Of a stretch of 64,000 nucleotides of DNA, positions 33,533 to 43,366 are shown one piece after another. The notes beneath the pieces were generated by a model, which did no database searches, had not been told where the DNA came from, and saw only the letters and a program-made list of their open reading frames with translations. The stretch spans positions 868,001 to 932,000 of the forward strand of contig JAJFPB010000004.1 in NCBI GenBank assembly GCA_020881915.1. The letters are read 5' to 3'. Source of the DNA: Paramyrothecium sp. XJ0827. Its lineage: Eukaryota > Ascomycota > Sordariomycetes > Hypocreales > Stachybotryaceae. Numbering within the stretch: position 1 is the stretch's first letter; every line of letters starts with the position of its first letter. The position numbers were made by a program, and so were the translations under genes.

Positions 33533-34217
33533 CGTGTTGTCGGTATGCCTGGCCAGATTGCCCTATACGAGACAGATTCTTTGCCCAGTCTTGATACAGA
33601 GCAAGGATGGCTTTTGACTATGCGAAGACTTCATGGAGCATTAAGAAAGGGGTTCAAAGGCCTCCTGCCTGTCAATTTACGACAACAGAACGGGCTTGGA
33701 TGCGTTGGCCTTCCTTTTCCCCGGATTCTGCGCAAGCTGCCAATCTGATTAGCGGCCGTCAAGCCAAAGCGTGGGTCCTGTCGGCGGACTTCATGCCGAT
33801 CGACCTTCGCTTCACCCACTGGCCGTCTAGTCCTCTATTGTGCAAATGCTTCAATGGCTGGAACGATTAGCCTAAACTCGGCTTCAGCCCGGAAATGCGC
33901 CAAACCTTAGCTGGCATGGTTGCCACTAAGCGGGGCCGGTGTCGACTGTCTAGCAGCACGGCGAGAAGACCGTCCCCGGAATCTTGGACCGCATGATATG
34001 GGGAGAAGCGGTTGTGGAGAACCCCAGCAGCTCTCCGCATCTACCTCCGTCTCCGCACAAGGATCCCAGGCCTAGGCAACCTGTGCTATGAGAACACCTT
34101 GTTCTCCTCCAAAAATATTGTCATTGTTGACATTCACTGAAACTTCTCTTTCGTTGAACAAGCCTCACCCCAAGCCTTTCACAACTCAAGCTGCACCGAG
34201 CCGGATCAATAGCCACA
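33533..34217. promoter_or_regulatory. Divergent promoter region of flavocytochrome b2 and aldolase genes
   Basis: 685 bp between divergent start codons, inferred to drive both genes. Short open frames near the b2 start are chance. No consensus operator was recognised with confidence. Confidence 0.45.
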
Positions 34218-35204
34218 ATGCCGACCAGCAACATCGCCACTAAGTCAACGCCTTTACCCCGGGGAGTATATACTCCGGTAGTTACTCTATACAAGGCTGG
34301 AGATGCCACGCAGCCCGTCGATCATGATTCTATGTACAAGCAGTGCCAGGGATTGGTACGCGCAGGCATGCACGGTCTGGTCTACCTAGGCACCAATGGC
34401 GAGCTTGCTCTGCTCACCGCCGACGAGCGAAAAGCAGTAATCCAAACCGCAGCCCGTGCTGTCAAGGATTTGCAAAAGCCCGACTATCCGATTGTCGCCG
34501 GTATCTCGGCACAATCTACCCGCGAAGCTATCTTGAATGCCCAAGAAGCTGCCAGTGCTGGCGCGAAGTTTGGACTGCTTTTGCCGCCAAGTTACTGGGC
34601 CAAGGCCTTGTCTAGCGACGCGATCATAGGTTTCTACCGTGAAGTCGCAGACGCATCGCCCTTACCAATTGTTGTGTACAACTTTCCTGGTGTGACCTCA
34701 GGCGTGGATCTCGACTCTGATCAGTTGACCACGTTGGCGTCACATCCCAACATTGTTGCCGTCAAGCTCACTTGCGGAAACGTCGGCAAGCTGGTTAGGC
34801 TAACGAGCAAGTTCTCACACGAACAATTCGGTGTCTTTGGCGGCAGCAGTGATTACCTTCTCTCCACGTTACAGTCCTCAGGTAGCGGCTGCGTAACTGG
34901 AATGGGCAACATATTCCCCGGATCCACATCCGCAGTATATGATTTGTGGACGGCTGGCAAGGTTGACGAAGCAAAAGCCTTGCAGGACAAGGTAGCCAAT
35001 GCTGAGTGGGCGTGTAAGAAGGGCATTGCCCTGACCAAGTACGGAGCTTGGCATTACTTTGGGCGTGATCTGGGTATCGATAATGAGCAGACATGGGAGA
35101 TGAGGAGACCGTACTTACCTCTCAACAAGACTTCAAAAGACTGGACGGTGGATACGCTATCTGTGTTGGCGGACGTTGAGAAAGAGCATGCTCAGAGTAG
35201 ATGA
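34218..35204 (+). CDS. DHDPS/N-acetylneuraminate lyase superfamily aldolase
   Basis: A 328-aa single-exon class I lyase of the DapA/NAL superfamily, which cleaves or forms 2-keto acids through a Schiff base with pyruvate. The Schiff-base lysine is Lys183 (AVKLTCGNVGK) and the catalytic tyrosine Tyr154 (VVYNFPG). The substrate loop reads YLGTNGELALLT instead of the GTTGE of true dihydrodipicolinate synthases. Together with LTCGNVGK and ADASPLPIVVYNFPG, this points to the fungal 2-keto-3-deoxy sugar acid aldolase (LgaC/GaaC-like) or 4-hydroxy-2-oxoglutarate aldolase branch rather than lysine synthesis. No targeting signal. Divergent from a hydroxyacid dehydrogenase that could act on a downstream product; this link is inference. 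Confidence 0.9.
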   Translation: MPTSNIATKSTPLPRGVYTPVVTLYKAGDATQPVDHDSMYKQCQGLVRAGMHGLVYLGTNGELALLTADERKAVIQTAARAVKDLQKPDYPIVAGISAQSTREAILNAQEAASAGAKFGLLLPPSYWAKALSSDAIIGFYREVADASPLPIVVYNFPGVTSGVDLDSDQLTTLASHPNIVAVKLTCGNVGKLVRLTSKFSHEQFGVFGGSSDYLLSTLQSSGSGCVTGMGNIFPGSTSAVYDLWTAGKVDEAKALQDKVANAEWACKKGIALTKYGAWHYFGRDLGIDNEQTWEMRRPYLPLNKTSKDWTVDTLSVLADVEKEHAQSR

Positions 35205-36191
35205 AAACTATGTAGTTAATTACAACACAAAAGCCGGCCATTTAAGCGATCTATGCTTTAAAGGGTCGAAACGCTGAGTGAGATGTTTTAACTTGGAGCC
35301 GAACGGTGACGATTTAATGAAGGTCAGGGTCCTCTTCCATACGTGGTTATTGATGCTGCTTGCATCGCCTTACTGGGTACCTGCTCGCAAGCAGCCTGAC
35401 GAGTAGGACATACAGTAGGATTAACAATATCTTCCACGGTACACATGATTGTAGCAGCGCAGAAGACCTTTCTCTCTGAATATATTCATAGATAATTGTC
35501 TAGATGAGAACTTCTTTTCCCCATGAAAGATGTCGGACGAAACTCAGGTCGTGTTCCAGCATAACTCGCTTAAAAGCCTATGGTCTTCATTCATAGGAGA
35601 TCCACCAGCACCATTCTTGCCAAGCCATATGTACGAAGGTAAAAGGCAATCTTGATACCAATGTTCCAAACCTGTTGTTCTTCGAAGTTCCGCGAGCGTC
35701 ATAAGCTCACGGTGGATGAGTCGATTACATTACTCCCCGCCATCATAAGTATGCGGTGACCTTCTTTGGACGTTATAGTGGCATTGAAAATCAGCGTTAA
35801 TGACGGTATAATCCACGCTTATAACAACGATAGTCGACCAGACGAAGGTTATTGGAGAATACATCAGTGCACACGTAATTTGAGCTCCATCACTTCCTTT
35901 TTTATGTGATCACAGCTCCAGCAACCTCCCACCAGGGTCAGAAGGCGGCGTAAGCCTTTTAATAGGAAATTAATCGAGAAAATCGGTATACTATCTGGAA
36001 AAGGAAATCGTCATTTTGGAGGTTTTGTTTTGCAGCTTCCTGAGGATTTCTCCAACCGTTTGGATGGGAATTGACTGTTACATGGCGGGAGGGCAAGCTC
36101 GCAAACGAAAGCCTCTCACTCAGGTTCTCTCACGTCAGGGTCTACGTGGGTTGCATCGAACGCACGATCTCATAAAACATATTTAGTTTCT
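35205..36191. other. Convergent intergenic region
   Basis: About 990 bp, AT-rich, between the convergent aldolase and BNR-propeller genes. No open frame above background and no repeat noticed. Confidence 0.4.
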
Positions 36192-37340
36192 TTAAGCAGA
36201 CTCTACCCAGTTCTCCACATCCGCGATTCGCACATACTTGATGTATTGCCGGTGGAAAGTGAAGGCAATATGAACCACGTCCGCTGAGTCTGTCTGCTCA
36301 GCGAAGATGCTTGGATAGCTGAGTTCCCGGTTTGTCTTCTTCTCGGAATTATTAGTCATGCAGAAACCATCTCCATCCTCTAACACTCTTTCCTTCCATG
36401 TCAGGCCATCATCGTTGGAGATTGCCACGGTCAGGGCCTTGCGTGGAGTGCCCCAAATCGCTGTCTTGCCTTCAATTGCCGACTTTTGGTTTGGACGCTT
36501 GTCATCCTCAGGTGTGATGTCGTCGTAAAGTCCTTCTCGCTTTGCTAGCTCTGGGGCGGAAGCTGAGCGGTTGAAGACCAGAACAATCTGACCGGACGAA
36601 AGACGGGCAGCACAGATGCCGCTGTTTGGATTAGGCAAATCAAGAGGCTTGGGAGCTTCCCAATCCAGACCATTGCTTGAAGTAGACCTGTATACGTTGT
36701 CTGCCCAGCGACTGCGGAAGACGCCAATGTATCGAGACCTGCCCTTGGCAGGGGGAAGGATCTGCATGTGTACGGCTCCGACGCTGTTTGGTACAACCTT
36801 CTCGTTCCACGTCTGCCCGTCGTCTTTCGAGTAGAAGATGGCAGAAACATCATCGTTGCCGATCCATCTATGACCAGGAGATGACCGACAGTGGAAAATT
36901 GGCATGGCCCAGGTGCCGTCTTCCAGGACTACAATGGGCTGACGGACAAAAGCTCCCGTCCGTTCTCCAAACGGGTATCGTGGCTCTGACCACGTGAAGC
37001 CATTATCCTTGGAGATGCGGGCCATGATGAGAGCACCATCCTGGTTGCCAGCATCTTGTGAGGTGTGGAAGAGCCACAGTTCGCCCGATTTTGGTGATCG
37101 GAATAGGACGGGGTTCTGACAGCTGCGGCCCTCGACTGATGCAATCTTCTTGGGTTCCGACCAAACACTGGAGCCAGGTTCCTGGCGAGATAGCCAGATT
37201 CTGATGTCTGGCAGCCCTTCTTGTGAACCACCGAACCACGCACACAGAAGCGTCTTGTCTGGAAGCTGTAACAAGTTGGAGGCGTGTGACTGCACGGTGG
37301 CTGCAGGGATTGCAGCGGTGTGGAAGGCTGGAAACTGCAT
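36192..37340 (-). CDS. BNR-repeat (sialidase-like) beta-propeller protein
   Basis: A 382-aa single-exon protein with the six-bladed BNR_2/sialidase-like fold. Asp-box repeats are visible: SKDNGFTWSEP, SKDDGQTWNE and SNDDGLTWKE. The N-terminal strand region SHASNLLQLPDKTLLCAWFGGSQEG is typical of the fungal BNR_2 group and differs from classical sialidases, in which the FRIP/YRIP arginine motif is expected; AFVRQPIVV is the only partial counterpart. The start MQFPAFHTAAIP at 37340 fits the family; an ATG at 37397 would add 19 hydrophobic residues and mimic a signal peptide, so secretion cannot be excluded. It could be an exo-glycosidase acting on sugar-acid-containing glycans. Catalysis unproven. 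Tandem with the GH125 gene. Confidence 0.83.
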   Translation of the reverse strand: MQFPAFHTAAIPAATVQSHASNLLQLPDKTLLCAWFGGSQEGLPDIRIWLSRQEPGSSVWSEPKKIASVEGRSCQNPVLFRSPKSGELWLFHTSQDAGNQDGALIMARISKDNGFTWSEPRYPFGERTGAFVRQPIVVLEDGTWAMPIFHCRSSPGHRWIGNDDVSAIFYSKDDGQTWNEKVVPNSVGAVHMQILPPAKGRSRYIGVFRSRWADNVYRSTSSNGLDWEAPKPLDLPNPNSGICAARLSSGQIVLVFNRSASAPELAKREGLYDDITPEDDKRPNQKSAIEGKTAIWGTPRKALTVAISNDDGLTWKERVLEDGDGFCMTNNSEKKTNRELSYPSIFAEQTDSADVVHIAFTFHRQYIKYVRIADVENWVESA

Positions 37341-38067
37341 GATGGCTATGGCTGGCTGTTGATGTACGACGGGAACAAGGAAGAATATCAGGCCCAAGAA
37401 TGCATGTGATCAGATAAAGACAAATACTAGTGTTTGCTGATTATTTTGTCGATGAATGTATGTCAACAGCGGCTAGTAATAAGGCTGAATTCAGCACAAT
37501 TGTTGATGGAGACGGGGCTGAAGTCCTTGTGAGAACCGACTGAACTCCGAGCCAGGCCAAGTCATTCTGGGCCCCAGCGCTGGGAAAGGCGGTCGCTTCA
37601 CATGCCACAACTGCCCTAGGAGAGGTCACCGAGCTCCAATGAGCTGTCTCACTAAAGGATAATGGCCCTCTAGATGCGGGGTGTTGGCGCGAAATTCCCG
37701 ACCATCTTCTCCGAGGGCGGTCGGCTTTCTCTCCGAGATGCCGCGCAAACCTTGCAGTACTGCTTGCCGCAGAGGAGGGGCTGATTGGGTGTCGTAGTTG
37801 TGCAGGGGCTTGAGAGAACAGTTGACGACGGATCACGAACATCCATGCCACCCAATATCACAACTCTAACGCCGCTAAACAAACAGCTTCTCAATTTCGG
37901 AACGCTCTCTTTACACCAGTAGGTATTTGACCATCTGCCATTATCTCAAATGACTTTATACTGAAGTAATTAGAGTACGTCGACACTAGTGTTCGAGAAA
38001 GCCGACCCCAGGATGAATACTACAAGTTGATGTGACCAGTACTTCCTTCCATAAATTAAACATACAT
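37341..38067. other. Intergenic region between BNR and GH125 genes
   Basis: 727 bp. Minus-strand open frames at 37441..37894 contain Arg/Ser-rich sequence but no recognised domain. Probably the BNR promoter and GH125 3' flank. Confidence 0.4.
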
Positions 38068-40255
38068 CTAGGTTATGATATATGGCTCCGAGCTGTTGAA
38101 GATAAGCCCTGGCTTCCGCTCGGCGAGGTCCAAAATCATTTCAGCAAAGTAGCTGTTCGCCCAGGCGAACCAAGGCCGCGTATAAACGCTAGAGTTGTAA
38201 ATGTTGACGCTCTCGTGCACAAGACCCAAACCCGCGGTGTTCTCCAGGATGATTGAGAGGCGCTCCAAGATCTCGTCGTCGTCGTCCGTGCCATAGATGC
38301 CGGAAATATGCGCCATTGGCCAGGGATTGGTTGCATTTGCATGTGGTCCGCTAGGACAGAGCATGGTCAGTGACACGTTTGATGGTAACGATAGAGCAAC
38401 TAGACTCACCCAATGCCGCTGAAGTTCTTCCCCACTGCAAAGTACGGGTTGGCACGCGACCAAAGAGCGTCCTTTGTCTTCACATATGTTGGATCGCTGC
38501 GCTCGAGGAAGCCCAGATATGGTAGAGACACGAGACTCGGCACATTTGCGTCGTCCATAATAATCTGACCACCGTAACCGTCCGTTTCGTATGCAAAAAT
38601 GCCGCCTTGAGTGAGTGTATGGTTCCAAACCGCATCTGCAATAGTCTTCTTGTATGCGCGCAGCCGATCAATCAGGTCGGCCTCATTTCCTGCGCTTTTC
38701 TCCAGAACGTCAGCTATGTGCCCAAGCTCGACTGACATCATCGCGTTATCTGATGTGATATAGTCTAGTGTCCGTTGTATTAGTATTAGTCTGTGCTCCA
38801 AATCCATCACCGGACAGAGGAGTCATCGTACTAAACACGCAAAGGTCGTCAGACGGGCGGTGACTGGATGACACCAGCCCGTTTGCCTTTCTCAGATCAC
38901 CGTTTCCGCCGTTCTTGACTGGGGGTGAAAGCGAGCCTGCAGTGCCAGTCCAATTATAATAGCTTACGAACTCCCAGTCGTCAGACCAAGAGCTCTGGGA
39001 CTCTTGCTCGATCAGGTTTAGAATCGCATCCATGGCAGAGCGCCCTGCAGCGTGGAGTAAGCAGGCGAATAATACATGTCGTCTCTTATTTTGATCATCT
39101 CCGCTTACAATTTTCATTGATGAAGGATGTATCATTTGTGTATTGGTAATATGATCGACAGATCTTCAGAAATCCTGCCAGTGAGTCTAGTTCATACTAT
39201 GAATAACTTGAGGTCAGCATAGTCCATCTTTCCTGTCACGCACGAGCACTTTATCTATACCTTGCATTCAAACACTGTTTGGTTGTCAACCGGCCTGCAA
39301 GTAGAGCAATGTTAGAACATTGGCCCAAACACACGTGTCTCACAAACGCTTACGGGTTGACTATCACATTCAAAGCATAGTCCTACCAGTGTGGGTCAGT
39401 TATTGTTTTTTTTTCATACCAGAATCTGGCCAGCATCGAAACTTACATTAACAGTTGGCTCCAGGCCGCTCTCAGGAGGCGGTTGGAAAGCCCCTAACCG
39501 ACGTACAAGTAAGTATGCGTTACAAAGAGTATCGCATCGAGTAAATCTTACCACAGTATGGGTACTCTGCAATGTATCTTGCCTCGGTGTTGATTATGGC
39601 TTTCACGAGTGCCTTGAGATTCTCGTCTCGAGGTAGGAGCTTGTACAGGTGTGCAAATTGGTTGCCTGTATCACGAAGCCATTGCGCGCTATGATGTATA
39701 AGCGGTTAGCCAAAGCGCGGCAGTTTAGACTCAATATGATGGATAACCAACGTAATATCCTATGTCAGAATGACTTTTAGTATTATGCAACTTCAGTATT
39801 TAGGTGCGGCACTCACGCCTGTTATGATGAAGGCAAGATTAGCATCAGGATCGAAATATTTCACCGTCGTATCCAGAGTCGAAGCGAAAGCGTTCTCAAA
39901 CAGCCGAGCCAAATCAGGATTGCTAATCAGGGCTGTTATGTCGCTTATAATCGTCTAGAGCCGCTGCATTAGCACATGGGCTGTAGTTGATAGACAAGCC
40001 ACTTACCTCGACGGCAGAACTATTGAAGGTTCTGCACTCCGGGCTAGGGCGCATATACGGCAATGCTAGAGGCCCATTGGATAGTGGCTCGTGAGGCTCT
40101 TGGGAGTAGTCATTGTAGTCAGGACACGCCGAGGGAGTGCGGTTGCGGGCAACGTAGTCGTGCCAAGTCTTCCCATCGACGCAAGCTGAGAAGGGAAGTA
40201 TGGTCAACAAACCAACGATAGGTCCGATAGCTGGAGCTGCCCAAAAAGATTTCAT
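38068..40255 (-). CDS. GH125 exo-alpha-1,6-mannosidase (Mug157-like), secreted
   Basis: A 526-aa glycoside hydrolase family 125 protein, expected to remove alpha-1,6-linked mannose from glycans outside the cell. Eleven coding exons: 40007..40255, 39817..39954, 39752..39759, 39552..39688, 39447..39493, 39354..39382, 39261..39294, 39109..39196, 38832..39044, 38410..38764 and 38068..38350. All phases agree. The 8-nt exon 3 is required to build TGDITAQWLRDTGNQF. The signal peptide covers about residues 1-25 (IGPIVGLLTILPFSACV). Family landmarks are FECK-YELDSLAGFLK, SHRPSDDLCVF, YGGQIIMDDANVPSLVSLPYLG and HESVNIYN-SSVYTRPWFAWANSYFAE. Several N-glycosylation sequons occur. Exon boundaries of the small exons were inferred by eye. 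Confidence 0.9.
39752..39759 (-). other. 8-nt microexon of the GH125 gene
   Basis: The sequence GATATTAC is flanked by CATAG on its 5' side and GTTGGT on its 3' side on the minus strand. It encodes the Asp-Ile and part of the Thr codon of TGDITAQWLRD, a segment conserved in GH125 (TGDIxAxWLRD). Without it, exons 2 and 4 do not join in frame. Confidence 0.75.
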
Positions 40256-43200
40256 TTTATTCGTGTCTCCGTTGCCAAGGATTGTGGAAAATAGTTGATG
40301 TGTCTCTTACTGCGTCTGGGAGGAGCGTGTATAAGGCATTCAGTCAAGCCGAAACAGAGCAAGACCGCTCGAGCAAAACGGAAAAAAGCAAAACCCACAT
40401 ACGTTCCTCCTTTCATGATGTACTCCCCGCTTTGACGTTGCACAGTTTTGGTAGGAAAACCTTGCATTGGGTTGGATTCCATGACAGAATGCTGGACTAA
40501 GAGTGCTACCTAACCCCTCCCCGGATGGCGGCATTGCGTTGCGATCGGCAGATGTACAATTGAGACCCATGGCCAATCATTGCCAGCAATTGCTAGTACA
40601 GGCACTATTCACGGCACTTTTGCTCAAAGTTGTCTTCCCGAGAAGCCCGACCCATTACGAATCCGAATTAGCTAGTCATTAGTCCCGTGCCATGTTCCCG
40701 GTATGTATGTTGTACTGGAAATGGCTTGCCTACCAACGAGGCTGTGAAGGCAGCGTGGCCGACGCGCAAGCTTCGCATTATTTGAACGAACGCCGTCGCG
40801 ACCTGTTTTGCCATTCTTGGTTAACCAAAACATACGAACGCGCTGATAATTGCCTTTGCGGTCCAAAATCTAGAGTAGATTTGGGCGAATTTACGTGTCC
40901 CAGTTTTAACACCATGCCACAAGCCCTCCAGCCTCGGCGTAGGAGGTTCCAGAACGCCAAGTAGAGGTCCCGAAACCGACGCTTTACCGGCTCTTCGTTC
41001 CAGAAAGTTGTGAAGCTAAAATTACCACCACGCGTCTACATAAGATGACAACTCCGAAAGCAGGCAAGAGGATGCTTGGGATGCCTATTCAGGCATTGTA
41101 TAAAGTAACTGCGAACTGTAAAAGTGCAGAACCGTGTCTTCAGAGGAAGAAGCCCTGCAAACCATCCAATTTTTTCGTATATAGTCACCCATGAATATGA
41201 GTAGAAGCCAGTGACGGCATTCTCCGTAGGGGATCATAGCAGACTGCTATATATCCAGTCTTGGGCAGCTATTCCCATAGACTCCCAAGGCTATGCTCAT
41301 TCCATCTCATTCTGATCCAAATGTCGCTGTGCGATCATCTTTAGTACAATCGGAGAAGATGTAACCAGTCGTGACCAGGACCCAGTCCTCTTCCAGTTGC
41401 CCCTCTACACTTTTCAGTGTTTCAAGCCGAAGGTACATGTCACTTAGGTCATCGGGCAATGAAAGTTACGTTCTTCTAACTAGCACACAGCTTCAAAACT
41501 TGAAAATTACAGCATATACGATCACGTGCCTTGGATTTTTAAAATGCTTGAAGTGATTGCATTATTTTAATGATTAGATAGTACCTCGCAGACTCGCCAA
41601 GTAGTAAAGAAGCATAAGTTAAGCTAAGGCAAGCCATACGCTGATTCAAAGAGGTCGTCGCCATTACACAGTTTACTGTGCCACTATTTTGAATCTTCTG
41701 AACCCCCCCCTTCTCCTCATAAGCATAAGAAGAAAAACATGCGACATTAACAATACCAATATGAGATGTGGAAAATTGGGAATAACGAGTTGTTCCGCGA
41801 ATGGTAAAAGGGAACATTGAAAATATTCTGTGTCGCTTCTATATCCTTGAGCCGCCATCTCCCATCCAATCTATGACACCATCTCCCAGCCCTAACCGGG
41901 GCTGATAAGTATAAAGAAATGAACAGAACAGGAAGGCAATGGTGGAATAAAGGGAGTTCAACTGTAGAAACGAGAGCCATGTAGTGCAAGAAAAGAAACA
42001 ATAAATCTATAGCAGGAAGGGGGAATCTCCAATCAGGGGATGGAGCAGCGACCACAAATATGGGAACATCGAAATTGTGAAGCTTGCTGTCGTCATCAGC
42101 GGCCTGACGATCCGTCTGATGCTCTCGTCTCGCGACGGACGGTGATGATCGGACACACCCACACCCAGTCACAGACACGAGAGAGACTGCAGGACGGCAG
42201 CCCCCCACAAGAAACCGTTGCAGATAAGGTCTTTGGTTGAGACAAGAAACGCTTGCGCACGCAACGCAGGGATGGGTAACATTGCATGCCACCCTACCCC
42301 CTCTTGACAAAAAAACTCCCCGGGTGACTCGTGCGTTAGCGCCGATCCGACCAAGACAGACATACGATGCAACGCTCCCTTCATCAGCGGCCGTAACTTG
42401 CATCTAGGCCATTCCCGCGCCCTGCGGTTGAACAAGGTATCTGGCAGGGCGGGGTTTGCTTCAAGAGAGGGGAGAAGACAGGATGTTTGACTCATGGCTG
42501 CGGAGGACAGCACAGGGTTCCTTCGCGTGGGGATACTCTGGAGCCTAGCGTGTCAGATCTGATAGGGCAGCATGACAAGATCTCATGAGTAGAGCATCAG
42601 GTCTATGTGAATGCTGCTTAATAACGGCTGCTTCAGACTTTCCATGACCAGACTCTGAGGATCTCGAAAGGGACAGCTGATTGAAAGACCGGTGACGAAT
42701 AAGGATGACCCGCTCAGCAATGGGGGAATGCCGAGTTGAAGAGTCACAACGTGATTGGCGGCACCATCTGCGATCATGCATGCGCATCTTTTGAGGCGTG
42801 CATGCGTCGCGCATCTTGTTTCGTCTGGTCTGGACTCGGGATCAATCGCGAGAGAGCCCGTCCAAGTGTGCATCCTCATGTCGCATCCAAAAAGTCCCCA
42901 CCGAGCAACGCCCTCCTACACAGCCGCGTTGCTGAGTGGACGCAACAAGGAAGAATGATGTTGGAGGGTGTCGTCATGAAACTCGTCGTCCTTCACCCCC
43001 ACCATTAACGAGTGGGTGTGGTACTGCGACCGCCTATTGGGGTGCGCCACAACCACCTGACCGACCCGCACGACCCTCCCCTATTGTTTGTTCACGAGGT
43101 CGTCCAATGCGGTCAGTCGCAGGATGCGAGATAAAATTAGAGAGAAAGCTATCGCCATGCAAGATGCGAGAATCGGATGAAGAAAAACACGCGGGCTTCG

Positions 43201-43366
43201 TCAATCCATGTGAGCGAAACGCGTGTGTGCGGATATCATAGAGAAATGGAACAAGAGGTGGACAGGTAGAAACTCGGTAAATCGGATGGCGTTTGAGGTC
43301 GTCAAAAAGATGGTGCCATCCATCTACGACCTTCGACATGCATTAGATCGAAACGAACGTTCACGC
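40256..43366. other. 3.1-kb intergenic region
   Basis: Between the GH125 start and the 3' end of the MedA-like gene. The right-hand part (about 41.8-43.3 kb) is probably the 3' UTR and flank of the MedA-like gene. A C8 tract lies at 41702-41709. Open frames such as 41747..42403 minus and 42169..42513 minus overlap one another and show no domain. No transposon or RNA gene recognised. Confidence 0.4.

Noticed and set aside
37441..37894. Minus-strand frames upstream of the BNR gene resembling a Zn2Cys6 remnant (CGKQYCKVCAASRRES)
   Set aside because: The Cys spacing does not match CX2CX6C, no middle-homology region follows, and the two frames overlap out of phase.
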